From contig PMOV01000382.1 of the NCBI GenBank assembly GCA_003161195.1, positions 12,445 through 27,381 of the forward strand: a DNA stretch of 14,937 nucleotides, given 5' to 3'. Position 1 is the stretch's first letter, and each line of letters starts with the position of its first letter. The DNA comes from Acidobacteriota bacterium. Its GTDB lineage: Bacteria; Acidobacteriota; Terriglobia; Acidiferrales; UBA7541. The notes beneath the pieces are model-generated. The model saw nothing but the letters and a program-made list of their open reading frames with translations. It made no database searches and was not told where the DNA came from. The position numbers were made by a program, and so were the translations under genes. Of the stretch, positions 1 to 6,706 are shown one piece after another.

Positions 1-714
1 AACCACCTCTTCCAGATCGTCGCGTTACTTGCCATGGAGCCGCCCCCCGGCAGGGACTTCGGAGCGGTGCACAACGAGAAAGCTAAAGTGTTCCAAGCCA
101 TACGTCCCATGACCTCCAAAGACTTGGTGCGCGGCCAGTACCTTGACTACCGGAAAGAGCCAGATGTGGCAAAGAACTCCGATGTCGAAACCTTTTGCGC
201 CCTTCGCCTGTTCATCGATTCGTGGCGCTGGGAAGCTGTGCCGTGGTACATACGCGCCGGCAAATACCTGCCCGAAACCGTAACCGAAGTCCTGGTCGAA
301 CTTAAATCGCCTCCACAGAGGCTCTTTGCTGACTCAACACCGAAAACGGGGCTGGCGAATTATTTGCGTTTCCGGCTCTCCCCCAGCTCGGCGGTCGCCA
401 TCGCTGCTCGAGTTAAGCTCCCAGGAAGGGAGTTCGTCGGCGACCAACGAGAGCTCTACTTGTCTGACCAAGAGCCGGGAGAAGAACTACCCTACGAGCG
501 GCTTTTGGGAGACGCCATGGTCGGCGACGACGCGCTCTTCACGCGTGAAGATGCGGTTGAAGCCGCCTGGACGGTGGTCGAGCCTGTCCTCAAGAATCAC
601 CATCGGGTTCGCCCATATAAGCGCAAAAGCTGGGGGCCAAAACAGTCTGATGCCCTGATCGCTTCGGACGGCGGATGGCACAACCCCGATTCGAAGGACG
701 CGTCCAGATCATGA
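1..714 (+). CDS. zwf: Glucose-6-phosphate dehydrogenase, C-terminal part (5' end outside window)
   Basis: This enzyme oxidises glucose 6-phosphate to 6-phosphogluconolactone with NADP(+) or NAD(+), the entry step of the oxidative pentose phosphate pathway in the cytosol. The frame is already open at base 1, where it reads NHLFQIVALLAMEPP, the well-conserved stretch in the middle of the protein. About 237 residues are visible, roughly half of a normal protein of about 500. Further family signatures follow: EKAKVFQAIRP, a segment similar to ETYVALRLEIDNWRW (here ETFCALRLFIDSWRW), the VPWYIRAGKYLP motif, PYERLLGDAMVGDDALFTREDAVEAAW, and the C-terminal SWGP and GGWHNP. It ends with TGA at 712-714. 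The ATG at base 34 is internal, not the start. It converges on the aquaporin gene. The identification is firm; cofactor preference cannot be read here. Confidence 0.95.
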   Translation, partial: NHLFQIVALLAMEPPPGRDFGAVHNEKAKVFQAIRPMTSKDLVRGQYLDYRKEPDVAKNSDVETFCALRLFIDSWRWEAVPWYIRAGKYLPETVTEVLVELKSPPQRLFADSTPKTGLANYLRFRLSPSSAVAIAARVKLPGREFVGDQRELYLSDQEPGEELPYERLLGDAMVGDDALFTREDAVEAAWTVVEPVLKNHHRVRPYKRKSWGPKQSDALIASDGGWHNPDSKDASRS

Positions 715-738
715 GCCCGCCGCAAGGGCATTCCTGTT

Positions 739-766
739 GGCCGTGGTTCTTCTTTGCCACGCGGCC
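739..766 (+). terminator. Weak hairpin downstream of zwf
   Basis: GGCCGTGG (739-746) pairs with CCAC-GC-GGCC (757-766) across a 10-nt pyrimidine-rich loop, with a 2-nt bulge in the 3' arm. It lies 25 nt after the zwf stop, in the gap between two convergent genes, where a terminator would be expected. The following bases (TTGTGACTGCTTCTTCC) are only moderately T-rich, so intrinsic termination is possible but not convincing. I see nothing else in 715-852. Confidence 0.3.
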
Positions 767-852
767 TTGTGACTGCTTCTTCCGCCATAAAGCAATACCG
801 GAAAACACTTGAAATAGCTCACGTGCGGATCTATGGAGGACGTTGCTTTCAA

Positions 853-1665
853 TCAACTATCGAGTGCGTCTGGAGCGTCTACGCCAAGCGAGCCCTGCGC
901 GGCGATCCCGCCGGCGGCTGTGGGCTTTCCTTTAAGAATCCACTCAAAACCTACTGCGATCAGGGCGCCCACCGCTGGTCCAACGATGTAGATCCAGGTC
1001 GTGTGAAAGTCGCCGCGCACCAGATCCGGGGCGAGCGAACGCACCGGGTTCATTGAAGCGCCGGAAACCGGCGCCGACCAAAGTCCTGCTAGAGCGATAT
1101 AGCCACCTACGGCGATGGCACCATTCGTGCCGATGTTTCGCGCACCGGACGCGGTGCCCAGGATTGTGTTCACTAGTCCGGCCGTCAGCACCACTTCCAT
1201 CGCGAGTGCTTTCGGGTAGGTCACGCCGCTTCCCGGCAACGTCGCGCCGAGGGCGCCAACCGTTCCGAACATGACTCGGAGGAAAACAACCGCGCTAATG
1301 CCTCCGACGACCTGTCCCACGACGTAGCCTGGGACTCTCTTCCACGGAAAGTTGCGCCGGAATGCAAAAGCTAACGTGACCGCTGGATTCAAATGTGCAC
1401 CACTCACGGAGCCCATAAAGTAAATGATAGCCATCACCATAATTCCCGGCGCAACCACGATCATGGCTATGGTGACCCGGCCGTTGCTCATCGCTGCAAC
1501 GACGCCACCACCGGCAGCAACCAGCACCAATAGAAATGTGCCCCAGATCTCCGCGAATACGCGTCGCCACTCATGGGAAGAATCCAAAAAATCGGGCGCT
1601 ATTTGCCGATGGATCATCAGTTGCTTCTGCGCCGCCTCTGGCCCATCACGCTCAATCGACTCCAT
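853..1665 (-). CDS. Aquaporin / MIP-family channel
   Basis: This is an inner-membrane channel of the major intrinsic protein family, passing water and possibly glycerol or other small neutral solutes. The 270-residue product has six hydrophobic segments and the two half-helix signatures: SGAHLNPAVT (NPA at residues 93-95) and SGASMNPVRS (NPV at 206-208, followed by the selectivity-filter arginine 209). The second motif is NPV rather than the usual NPA. I chose the ATG at 1663-1665 because a GGAGGTG Shine-Dalgarno sequence lies 4 nt upstream. The frame stays open further upstream, but that extension has no MIP character and would overlap the neighbouring gene. About 35 soluble residues precede helix 1. 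The gene follows a small membrane-protein gene by 68 nt and is probably co-transcribed with it. Family assignment is firm; the solute is unknown. Confidence 0.92.
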   Translation of the reverse strand: MESIERDGPEAAQKQLMIHRQIAPDFLDSSHEWRRVFAEIWGTFLLVLVAAGGGVVAAMSNGRVTIAMIVVAPGIMVMAIIYFMGSVSGAHLNPAVTLAFAFRRNFPWKRVPGYVVGQVVGGISAVVFLRVMFGTVGALGATLPGSGVTYPKALAMEVVLTAGLVNTILGTASGARNIGTNGAIAVGGYIALAGLWSAPVSGASMNPVRSLAPDLVRGDFHTTWIYIVGPAVGALIAVGFEWILKGKPTAAGGIAAQGSLGVDAPDALDS

Positions 1666-1733
1666 GCCCACCTCCAGTTCAGTCCTTCGTGCGAAGTGCT
1701 CGCGAACCACCACCGCCATCGCAAGAAAAATGC

Positions 1734-2306
1734 TCAGGTCTTCCGGTGTTGGACAACTTCCACGGGCATGTGGCTCAGCTTTGCGAAAACCCGGCTCCGA
1801 CGCAGTAAGGGCCACCAGTCGTAAAGATAGATCTGCATCGGTCGCCACATGGCGACCCATCCCGCGATCGTAAGACTCTCGCGCAGGACGCTAGCCCAGG
1901 TGCCGGCCTCACCATGCAGCAGAGTCTGGATGACAACGAGACAGGCTGCCAGGAACACCGAACCGATGAACAGGCTCGTGCGGCCCTGTTTCATCAAGCG
2001 ACTGAACTCCAATTTGGTCAGTGTGGCGCGATGGGCGAAGTAGTTGTGCACTGCTTCCGGGACCAGTTCCTTGGGGTCCTCCGTCGGCCACTCCTCTAGG
2101 TAAATGCGCAGCTTCACCGGTGCGGCGGGCGGAAACTCCTGCGCCCAACTTACGATGAATTCCGCTGCGTTGTCGTCCAGGTCCTTCTCGATGAAGGGTG
2201 AGGGGTCCATCGAGTTGAAGAGTTGGTTTAGGCTATGCAGATTCAACTCGATCGTGTGCGAGGCTGCGGGATCAGGCCGAGGATGGCGCCGCGAGGGAAA
2301 GCGCAT
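1734..2306 (-). CDS. Conserved hypothetical two-helix membrane protein
   Basis: I cannot assign a function. The product is about 190 residues. The N-terminal two thirds are soluble and acidic, with phrases such as NQLFNSMDPSPFIEKDLDD and AAEFIVSWAQEFPP that look like a conserved family core. These are followed by a membrane helix (TSLFIGSVFLAACLVVIQTLL) and a second hydrophobic segment around LTIAGWVAMWRPMQIYLYDWW, then a short basic tail. I prefer the ATG at 2304-2306, which has GGAG 6 nt upstream; an in-frame ATG four codons earlier (2316-2318) lacks a ribosome binding site. It is the first gene of a two-gene minus-strand unit with the aquaporin, 68 nt ahead of it. The pairing suggests, but does not prove, a role linked to the channel or to membrane stress. 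Confidence 0.8.
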   Translation of the reverse strand: MRFPSRRHPRPDPAASHTIELNLHSLNQLFNSMDPSPFIEKDLDDNAAEFIVSWAQEFPPAAPVKLRIYLEEWPTEDPKELVPEAVHNYFAHRATLTKLEFSRLMKQGRTSLFIGSVFLAACLVVIQTLLHGEAGTWASVLRESLTIAGWVAMWRPMQIYLYDWWPLLRRSRVFAKLSHMPVEVVQHRKT

Positions 2307-2465
2307 CAGTGTCTCCATTGGTCTTTTGGGCAGTACCGCTAAGGTCAGGTTTGATCCAGCAAAAAGCTTATCCTAACTGGGTGTTTTTCGCGGTTCGCAT
2401 CAGTTTATGCAGTTTTGCTCGTCGAAATCTCCCTATTAACTTTCCTTCGCGTAACTTCCGCTTCC

Positions 2466-2471
2466 TATACT
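2466..2471 (+). promoter_or_regulatory. Possible -10 element ahead of the phosphodiesterase remnant
   Basis: TATACT matches five of six bases of the sigma-70 -10 consensus and lies 63 nt before the TTG start at 2535, in the divergent gap between the hypothetical membrane protein and the phosphodiesterase remnant. No good -35 hexamer stands 16-18 nt upstream (TTCCTT is the nearest). The call rests on the -10 box alone. The gap 2307-2534 shows no other clear element. Confidence 0.3.
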
Positions 2472-2534
2472 TGCGGTGGAGTAGCCCTCCCTCGAAAGTC
2501 AAGAATCACGGCATTGCATGGAAAGGAGAACCAC

Positions 2535-3011
2535 TTGATACGAAGATTGCTTGCTGTTGCTCTATCCACAGGACTGGTCGGCGCCACGGTTCCGGCTCCA
2601 GTTCACGCCAATGATGCACTTCCGACCACCAACATCAAGCATGTTCTATTGATCAGCGTCGACGGCCTGCACGCCCTCGACCTGGCCAACTACGTCAATT
2701 CGCACGGAGATTCAACCCTCCCCGCCTTAAGCAGCCACGGCTACACTTATACCAACGCCTCCAGCTCCACGCCTTCCGATTCCTTCCCCGGACTTTCGGC
2801 TCTGGTCACAGGCGGCTCACCGACCGACGCAGGCTTTTGGTATGACGTGACGTACAACCGCAGGACCTCGCCACAAGCCGCCTCCAACAACGATATCGGC
2901 AGCGTGGGCGGAAATTGCCCGGGCACCATCGGCGGCGTCGTCGAATACGACCAGGGAATCGATGCGGATTTGACCAAGCTGGACGGCGGAGGAAAGATCA
3001 ATCCGGCATAG
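2535..3011 (+). pseudogene. Alkaline-phosphatase-superfamily phosphodiesterase, truncated by an in-frame TAG
   Basis: This is the N-terminal remnant of an exported type I phosphodiesterase/nucleotide-pyrophosphatase-like enzyme. I place the start at TTG 2535-2537 because AAAGGAGAA lies just upstream and translation from there gives a clean signal peptide: MIRRLL, a hydrophobic core, and cleavage after VHA (residue 25). Next come the metal-binding ISVDGLH (Asp43) and the nucleophile region TPSDSFPG (Ser83 probable). The reading ends after 158 residues at KINPA-TAG. The same frame after the TAG still reads LPRDPNNP, which looks like family sequence, and then degenerates. By recall, whole relatives are around 500 residues, so most of the catalytic domain, including the other metal ligands, is missing. 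It should be inactive. The upstream ATG-started frame from 2415 adds only non-homologous sequence. Confidence 0.8.
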
Positions 3012-3113
3012 CTGCCCCGCGATCCAAACAATCCAGGTTCTGCCGTTCCTGTTCGGCGAAGACAAGTAGTGCCTTACGGACGGTAGGTCCGAACGACCAA
3101 CGACACGCTGTAT

Positions 3114-3165
3114 ACAAAGAGGGCGTCCAAAGGTTGGGACGTCCTCTTTGTTGCGGAGTTTTTTT
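3114..3165 (+). terminator. Strong intrinsic-terminator-like hairpin
   Basis: A 15-bp stem with one G-U pair forms between ACAAAGAGGGCGTCC (3114-3128) and GGACGTCCTCTTTGT (3137-3151), with an 8-nt loop. A run of seven T begins at 3159, seven bases after the stem. The stem is unusually long and stable. The T-run is slightly offset, so termination is likely but not textbook. It lies about 100 nt after the premature TAG of the phosphodiesterase remnant and just before the RND pump fragment. It may be the original terminator of a gene now deleted. Confidence 0.6.
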
Positions 3166-3285
3166 CTTGGCGGAACTTGACGCGAGATGCTCGGCGCGGG
3201 TTCCAGTGAAAGTGGCATGGATCGGCCCTATTGTTGGAACGCCATGCGGCGCAGGAGAGATTGAAATCGCAGGCACGAGCGCAAA

Positions 3286-3671
3286 ATGTAGCCAGCTTCA
3301 TGGGCATGATTATGGTTCTCGGAATCGTGGCCAAGAATGGCATCCTGATTCTGGACGCCGAACACCGCTTCGTCGAACTGGGTTTTTCCTCGCGCGAAGC
3401 CATGATTCAGGCCGGGCGCCGGCGGCTGCGGCCCATTGCTATGACCGCCCTCGCCACCATCGCAGGAATGTTCCCGCTGGCGTTTGCGTTGGGGGCGGGC
3501 TCACAAATGCTGCAACCGCTGGCCATTGCAGTGATCGGAGGAATCCTCAGCTCCATGCTGCTCTCGTTGGTCTTCACCCCAGCGATTCACTATTATCTTC
3601 AACCGCGCGGGATGGAGTCGGAGGCGGCGGTCGAATCCGGCGCTTTAACGCTGGATTCTGGAACCACATAG
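3286..3671 (+). pseudogene. C-terminal fragment of an RND (HAE1/AcrB-type) efflux pump
   Basis: Only the last 128 or so codons of a pump of roughly 1,030 residues remain. Homology starts abruptly at NVASFMGMIMVLGIVAKNGILILD, the conserved stretch in the C-terminal membrane half. It continues through SREAMIQAGRRRLRPIAMTALATIAGMFPLAFALGAG and SSMLLSLVFTPAIHYYL, covering the last three or so transmembrane helices, and ends at TAG 3669-3671. The frame is open back to 3210, but residues before position 3286 bear no resemblance to the family and no ribosome binding site is evident. The periplasmic porter domains and proton-relay helices are absent, so it cannot pump. It is a gene remnant left by a deletion or rearrangement whose left breakpoint is near 3283. 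Confidence 0.85.
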
Positions 3672-3696
3672 CCAGATTCTCAGGGCCACGCCTTGA

Positions 3697-4602
3697 TCAC
3701 CTTGCCGATAATGCCGCCAAATCCGGTAGCGACGATGCTTCGATGATGTTGTGCTCCGGCGGCGCGATTTTGCTTTTGCACGCCTGCACCAGGATTTTCA
3801 GTGCAAGTTCCATGGTAACCGACGTAACCACGGCCGCCGTCAAGGCTCGGCTTTCGATCAGCGGTTTAACGTGGTTGCTGATACCGATGCCGATGAACGG
3901 CTTTTCCTGCCAGCGCGCTTTCTCTTCCGGCGCGGCCGCAGTTTGAAAGGCCTTTCGCGCCCCCAGCGCCAGTTCGTGCGTTTGGCCGGCAACCAAGTGA
4001 AATCTCTCCGCTTGAGAAGTCGCCAGCTTCAGCCAGGCCGCTACACTTTGCTCCGCGCTCGCTTCGCTCCACTTGCTTCGCAGCGCGGTAATTTGCAGCT
4101 TCGGCGATATTGCGCTTTGCATTCCCTGCCGTCGCTGTACTGCTACGGAACTCATGCTGGGCCCTTCAACGAGCAGAACGGAGCCTCCACCCGGGAGCAG
4201 GGCGGCCAATTGCTGGCCTTGCAGCCGGCCTATCTCGCGCTGGCCTTGCGTCACCGTGAAGATTGGCAGTTGGGATGTTTTGCGAAGGCGCGACACGTAG
4301 TCAACGTCGCTGTTGCTGATGACCCAGCCGATACCCGCCGCAACCGCGGCCTCCGCGACACGCGGAAGTCCGGTGGCCGTCACCGGTTCCACCAGAAACG
4401 CGTCGGGTTTGGCTGCTGAACGCGATTGAACAATCTCCAGCAACTGTTGGCTCTGGGTTATCGAGTCGTCGTTCGCGTACATAATCTGCACGTCGCAACC
4501 GAACTTCTCGCCCGCCGACGTTGCCGCGATGCCTTGTTGGTGTTGGTACGCGTTATCGTTGGGCAGCGACACCACTACCCGCAATTTGCTCATCAATGTC
4601 AT
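3697..4602 (-). CDS. Periplasmic-binding-protein-like (sugar-binding fold) protein without signal peptide
   Basis: The 301-residue product has the two-lobed substrate-binding fold of sugar ABC transporter binding proteins and LacI effector domains. It starts directly with the first beta strand (KLRVVVSLPNDNAYQHQQGIAA). Family-type segments follow: DAFLVEPVTATGLPRVAEAAVAAGIGWVISNSD, QGREIGRLQGQQLAALLP, GSVLLVEGPSMSSVAVQRRQGM, KPFIGIGISNHVKPLIESRALTAAVV. There is no signal peptide, lipobox or helix-turn-helix, so it is probably cytoplasmic and not a regulator of LacI type. No permease or ATPase gene accompanies it. The start may be ATG 4600-4602 or ATG 4591-4593; the second has GGGAT at a better distance. 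It is the last gene of the minus-strand cluster, 92 nt after its neighbour, and that gap has its own palindrome and -10-like box. The fold is confident; the ligand and role are unknown. Confidence 0.82.
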   Translation of the reverse strand: MTLMSKLRVVVSLPNDNAYQHQQGIAATSAGEKFGCDVQIMYANDDSITQSQQLLEIVQSRSAAKPDAFLVEPVTATGLPRVAEAAVAAGIGWVISNSDVDYVSRLRKTSQLPIFTVTQGQREIGRLQGQQLAALLPGGGSVLLVEGPSMSSVAVQRRQGMQSAISPKLQITALRSKWSEASAEQSVAAWLKLATSQAERFHLVAGQTHELALGARKAFQTAAAPEEKARWQEKPFIGIGISNHVKPLIESRALTAAVVTSVTMELALKILVQACKSKIAPPEHNIIEASSLPDLAALSAR

Positions 4603-4620
4603 CCCACGTCGCGCGTGGCC

Positions 4621-4654
4621 AGTATATTTCTTTTGCTTCGCATTGCCGCAATGC
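4621..4654 (-). promoter_or_regulatory. Perfect palindrome plus -10-like box upstream of the binding-protein gene
   Basis: GCATTGC-C-GCAATGC (4640-4654) is a perfect 7+1+7 inverted repeat. On the minus strand it contains a TTGCGG resembling a -35 hexamer, and TATACT (-10-like) follows at 4626-4621 after a rather long 19-nt spacer. Transcription would start about 10-20 nt before the binding-protein start codon. A repressor bound at this palindrome would cover the -35 region. No T-run follows the dyad, so a terminator is unlikely. This is inference from layout. Confidence 0.4.
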
Positions 4655-4694
4655 CAGGTTAGAGTATGACTAAACGATAACTAAGTTGGCAGCG

Positions 4695-5327
4695 CTATGC
4701 GGTCTCGGCAGGTGCGACCAACGCGCTTGGCTGAGAGCCACGCTCCGTCGCTGCTGAAGTTTTGCTGCGCGCGCGGAGCAAAGGTTGCAGGTCGCAGGCT
4801 TCTTCCCAGGTGCGCATTTGCAGCGAACGCGCGAATTTCCCCACGCCATCGGTTTCCGCACACAAAAGTGCCAATTCAATGATTTCTTCTTCGCTGAACT
4901 GCTTCTTTAAATCCTCGTACACCGCGTCTGAATCGATCGCCTCGTCGCCTTGCTTGAATTTAGTGGCGAAACGCAGCGCCGCTTTTTCTTTATCATCAAA
5001 CATGTCGCTATTTTCGAAATCCATGGTGGCGAGGATTTTATCCTCGGTAAGCCCTTGGCTTTTGGCGATATTGGAACGCACCGTCGAACAGTACCCGCAG
5101 AAGTGTTTGGTGGAGATCAACACGCGCACGCATTCCTTCAACGGCCCGGGAAGAATTCCGCCGTTCAGCAATTCGTTCCACGTCCGCAGCCAGTTGCGTC
5201 CGGCCTCCGTTCGCGCATAGATTCTGGCGCACAAGGGATCGGGGGCGCCATTGGCCCGCGCGCTTTCGATCAGCAATCGTTGCGTTCCGGTACATTCGGA
5301 GTCTTCAAGCGGTTTCAGTCGCGGCAT
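4695..5327 (-). CDS. AhpD-like / carboxymuconolactone decarboxylase family protein
   Basis: The 210-residue product belongs to the alkylhydroperoxidase D-like, all-alpha fold family, whose members act as CxxC thiol peroxidase partners or as decarboxylases. The active-site region is ECVRVLISTKHFCGYCSTVRS, with Glu65 and the redox pair Cys77 and Cys80. The histidine usually found four residues after the second cysteine is Arg84 here. The segment DKEKAALRFATKFKQG and the later EEEIIELALLCAETDGVGKF are typical of the family. The last 30 or so residues are low-complexity. The ATG at 5325-5327 is supported by GGAGGA 5 nt upstream. It sits 34 nt after the symporter gene and is probably in the same transcript. 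It may protect the cluster's thiol or lipoyl enzymes from oxidation, or act on a pathway intermediate; the sequence does not decide. Confidence 0.85.
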   Translation of the reverse strand: MPRLKPLEDSECTGTQRLLIESARANGAPDPLCARIYARTEAGRNWLRTWNELLNGGILPGPLKECVRVLISTKHFCGYCSTVRSNIAKSQGLTEDKILATMDFENSDMFDDKEKAALRFATKFKQGDEAIDSDAVYEDLKKQFSEEEIIELALLCAETDGVGKFARSLQMRTWEEACDLQPLLRARSKTSAATERGSQPSALVAPAETA

Positions 5328-5361
5328 GCTTCCTCCAGTTTGTCGGGCAAGTCAGTCCTGC

Positions 5362-6639
5362 TCATGAAGCCAGATTCCTTCGCAACGTTTTGGCATCCAG
5401 TTCTTTTTCCCAGCGCGCCACCACCAGCGCCGCCACTCCGTTGCCGATCATATTCACCAGCGCTCGCGCCGTACTCATAAACCGGTCGATCCCGAGCAGC
5501 AACGCCATGCCCGCCACCGGAATTGTCGGCACCACCGTCAGCGTCCCCACCAACGCGATGAAAGACGCCCCTTGCACCCCGCTCGCTCCCTTCGACGTGA
5601 GCGTAGCCACGGCAAATATCGTCAATTGCTGCAACAACGTGAGGTGCGTATTCGTGGCTTGCGCCACGAACAGCGCCGCCAACGTCATGTACAAACTCGT
5701 ACCATCGGTGTTAAACGTGTAGCCCGTCGGAACCACCAGCCCCACTAGCGCTTTCGAACAGCCCAGCTCTTCCATTTTCTCCATCAACGTAGGCAGCGCC
5801 GCTTCCGAGGACGTCACCCCAATCACCAGAAGAATCTCTTCCTTGATGTAGCGCAGATATTTCAAAATGCTGAAGCCCGCGAGCCAACACACAAAACCAA
5901 GCACCAGCAGCACGAACAATATGCACGTCACATAAAAGATGCCGATCAATTTAACCAAGGGGCCCAGCGCACTCAGCCCATACTTGCCCACCGTGAACGC
6001 CATCGCACCGAACGTGCCGACCGCCGCAAACTTCATAATAATTTTTATGATGCCGAACACCGCATTCTTTAGAACCTCGATCAGCTCCACCAGGGGTTTG
6101 CACTTCGCGCCGGCAGCCGACAGCGCAAATCCGAACAAAATGGAAATGAGCAGCACCTGCAGGATGTCGCCCTTCGCGAACGCCTCCACCACCGTCGTCG
6201 GCACAATGTGCAAAAAAAAATCGGCGATACTCTGCGCCTTGGCCTGGCCCGCGTATTCCGCAATCGACTTCGCGTCCAGCGTGGCAGGATTAACATTCCA
6301 GCCGCTCCCCGGCTGCACGACATTGCCCACCACCAGCCCGATGAGCAGCGCCAACGTCGATACCGCTTCGAAATACAGCAGCGCCTTCCCGCCGACGCGC
6401 CCAACCTTCTTCAAATCTTCCATGCCCGCGATGCCCGTCACCACGGTGCAAAAAATTATTACCGCGATGATCATGGTGATCAGCCGGATGAAGCCGTCCC
6501 CGAGCGGCTTCATCGCCACCGCTCGCGCCGGGCTCAAATATCCAAAAAGAATTGCCGCCGCTATCGCGAACAGCACCTGAAACGACATGCGCGCGTAGAA
6601 CGGAACCTTTCGCGCTTCCGCAGTTTGTGCTTGGCTCAT
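5362..6639 (-). CDS. dctA: DctA/GltP-type dicarboxylate (or acidic amino acid):cation symporter
   Basis: This is an inner-membrane secondary carrier of the DAACS family, importing C4-dicarboxylates or related acids with protons or sodium. The product is about 425 residues with multiple hydrophobic helices. Diagnostic segments are the serine-rich hairpin SSEAALPTLMEKMEELG, the GYTFNTDGTSLYMTLAALFVAQATN motif (NTDGT in place of NMDGT/NLDGT), and IPVAGMALLLGIDRFMSTARALVNMIGNGVAALVVARWE, which resembles the DctA C-terminus. I chose ATG 6637-6639 (MSQAQTAEARKVPFYARMSFQVL); an in-frame ATG at 6657 and a TTG at 6669 are possible, and none has a strong ribosome binding site. It lies 67 nt after E2 and 34 nt before the AhpD-like gene. 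As the only importer in the cluster, it points to a carboxylic acid as the substrate. The exact acid is not readable, and the symbol is by family resemblance. Confidence 0.9.
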   Translation of the reverse strand: MSQAQTAEARKVPFYARMSFQVLFAIAAAILFGYLSPARAVAMKPLGDGFIRLITMIIAVIIFCTVVTGIAGMEDLKKVGRVGGKALLYFEAVSTLALLIGLVVGNVVQPGSGWNVNPATLDAKSIAEYAGQAKAQSIADFFLHIVPTTVVEAFAKGDILQVLLISILFGFALSAAGAKCKPLVELIEVLKNAVFGIIKIIMKFAAVGTFGAMAFTVGKYGLSALGPLVKLIGIFYVTCILFVLLVLGFVCWLAGFSILKYLRYIKEEILLVIGVTSSEAALPTLMEKMEELGCSKALVGLVVPTGYTFNTDGTSLYMTLAALFVAQATNTHLTLLQQLTIFAVATLTSKGASGVQGASFIALVGTLTVVPTIPVAGMALLLGIDRFMSTARALVNMIGNGVAALVVARWEKELDAKTLRRNLAS

Positions 6640-6706
6640 CGTGTGGCGATTCCGCATTGCGCGGCCCAATGCGCGGCCACAATAGCGTTACAGCCCACGG
6701 CGCGCT

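Noticed and set aside
3682..3735. Alternative frame at the end of the binding-protein gene reading VATGFGGIIGKVIKAWP and then stop, hinting at a C-terminal frameshift
   Set aside because: The used frame runs on to SSLPDLAALSAR, which is a plausible family ending, and the protein has a normal length. The alternative could be real only if relatives end in that peptide, which I cannot check.
2915..3946. Plus-strand open frame of 343 codons spanning both gene remnants
   Set aside because: It reads the phosphodiesterase and RND remnants out of frame and then runs antisense into the binding-protein gene; the true family similarity lies in other frames.
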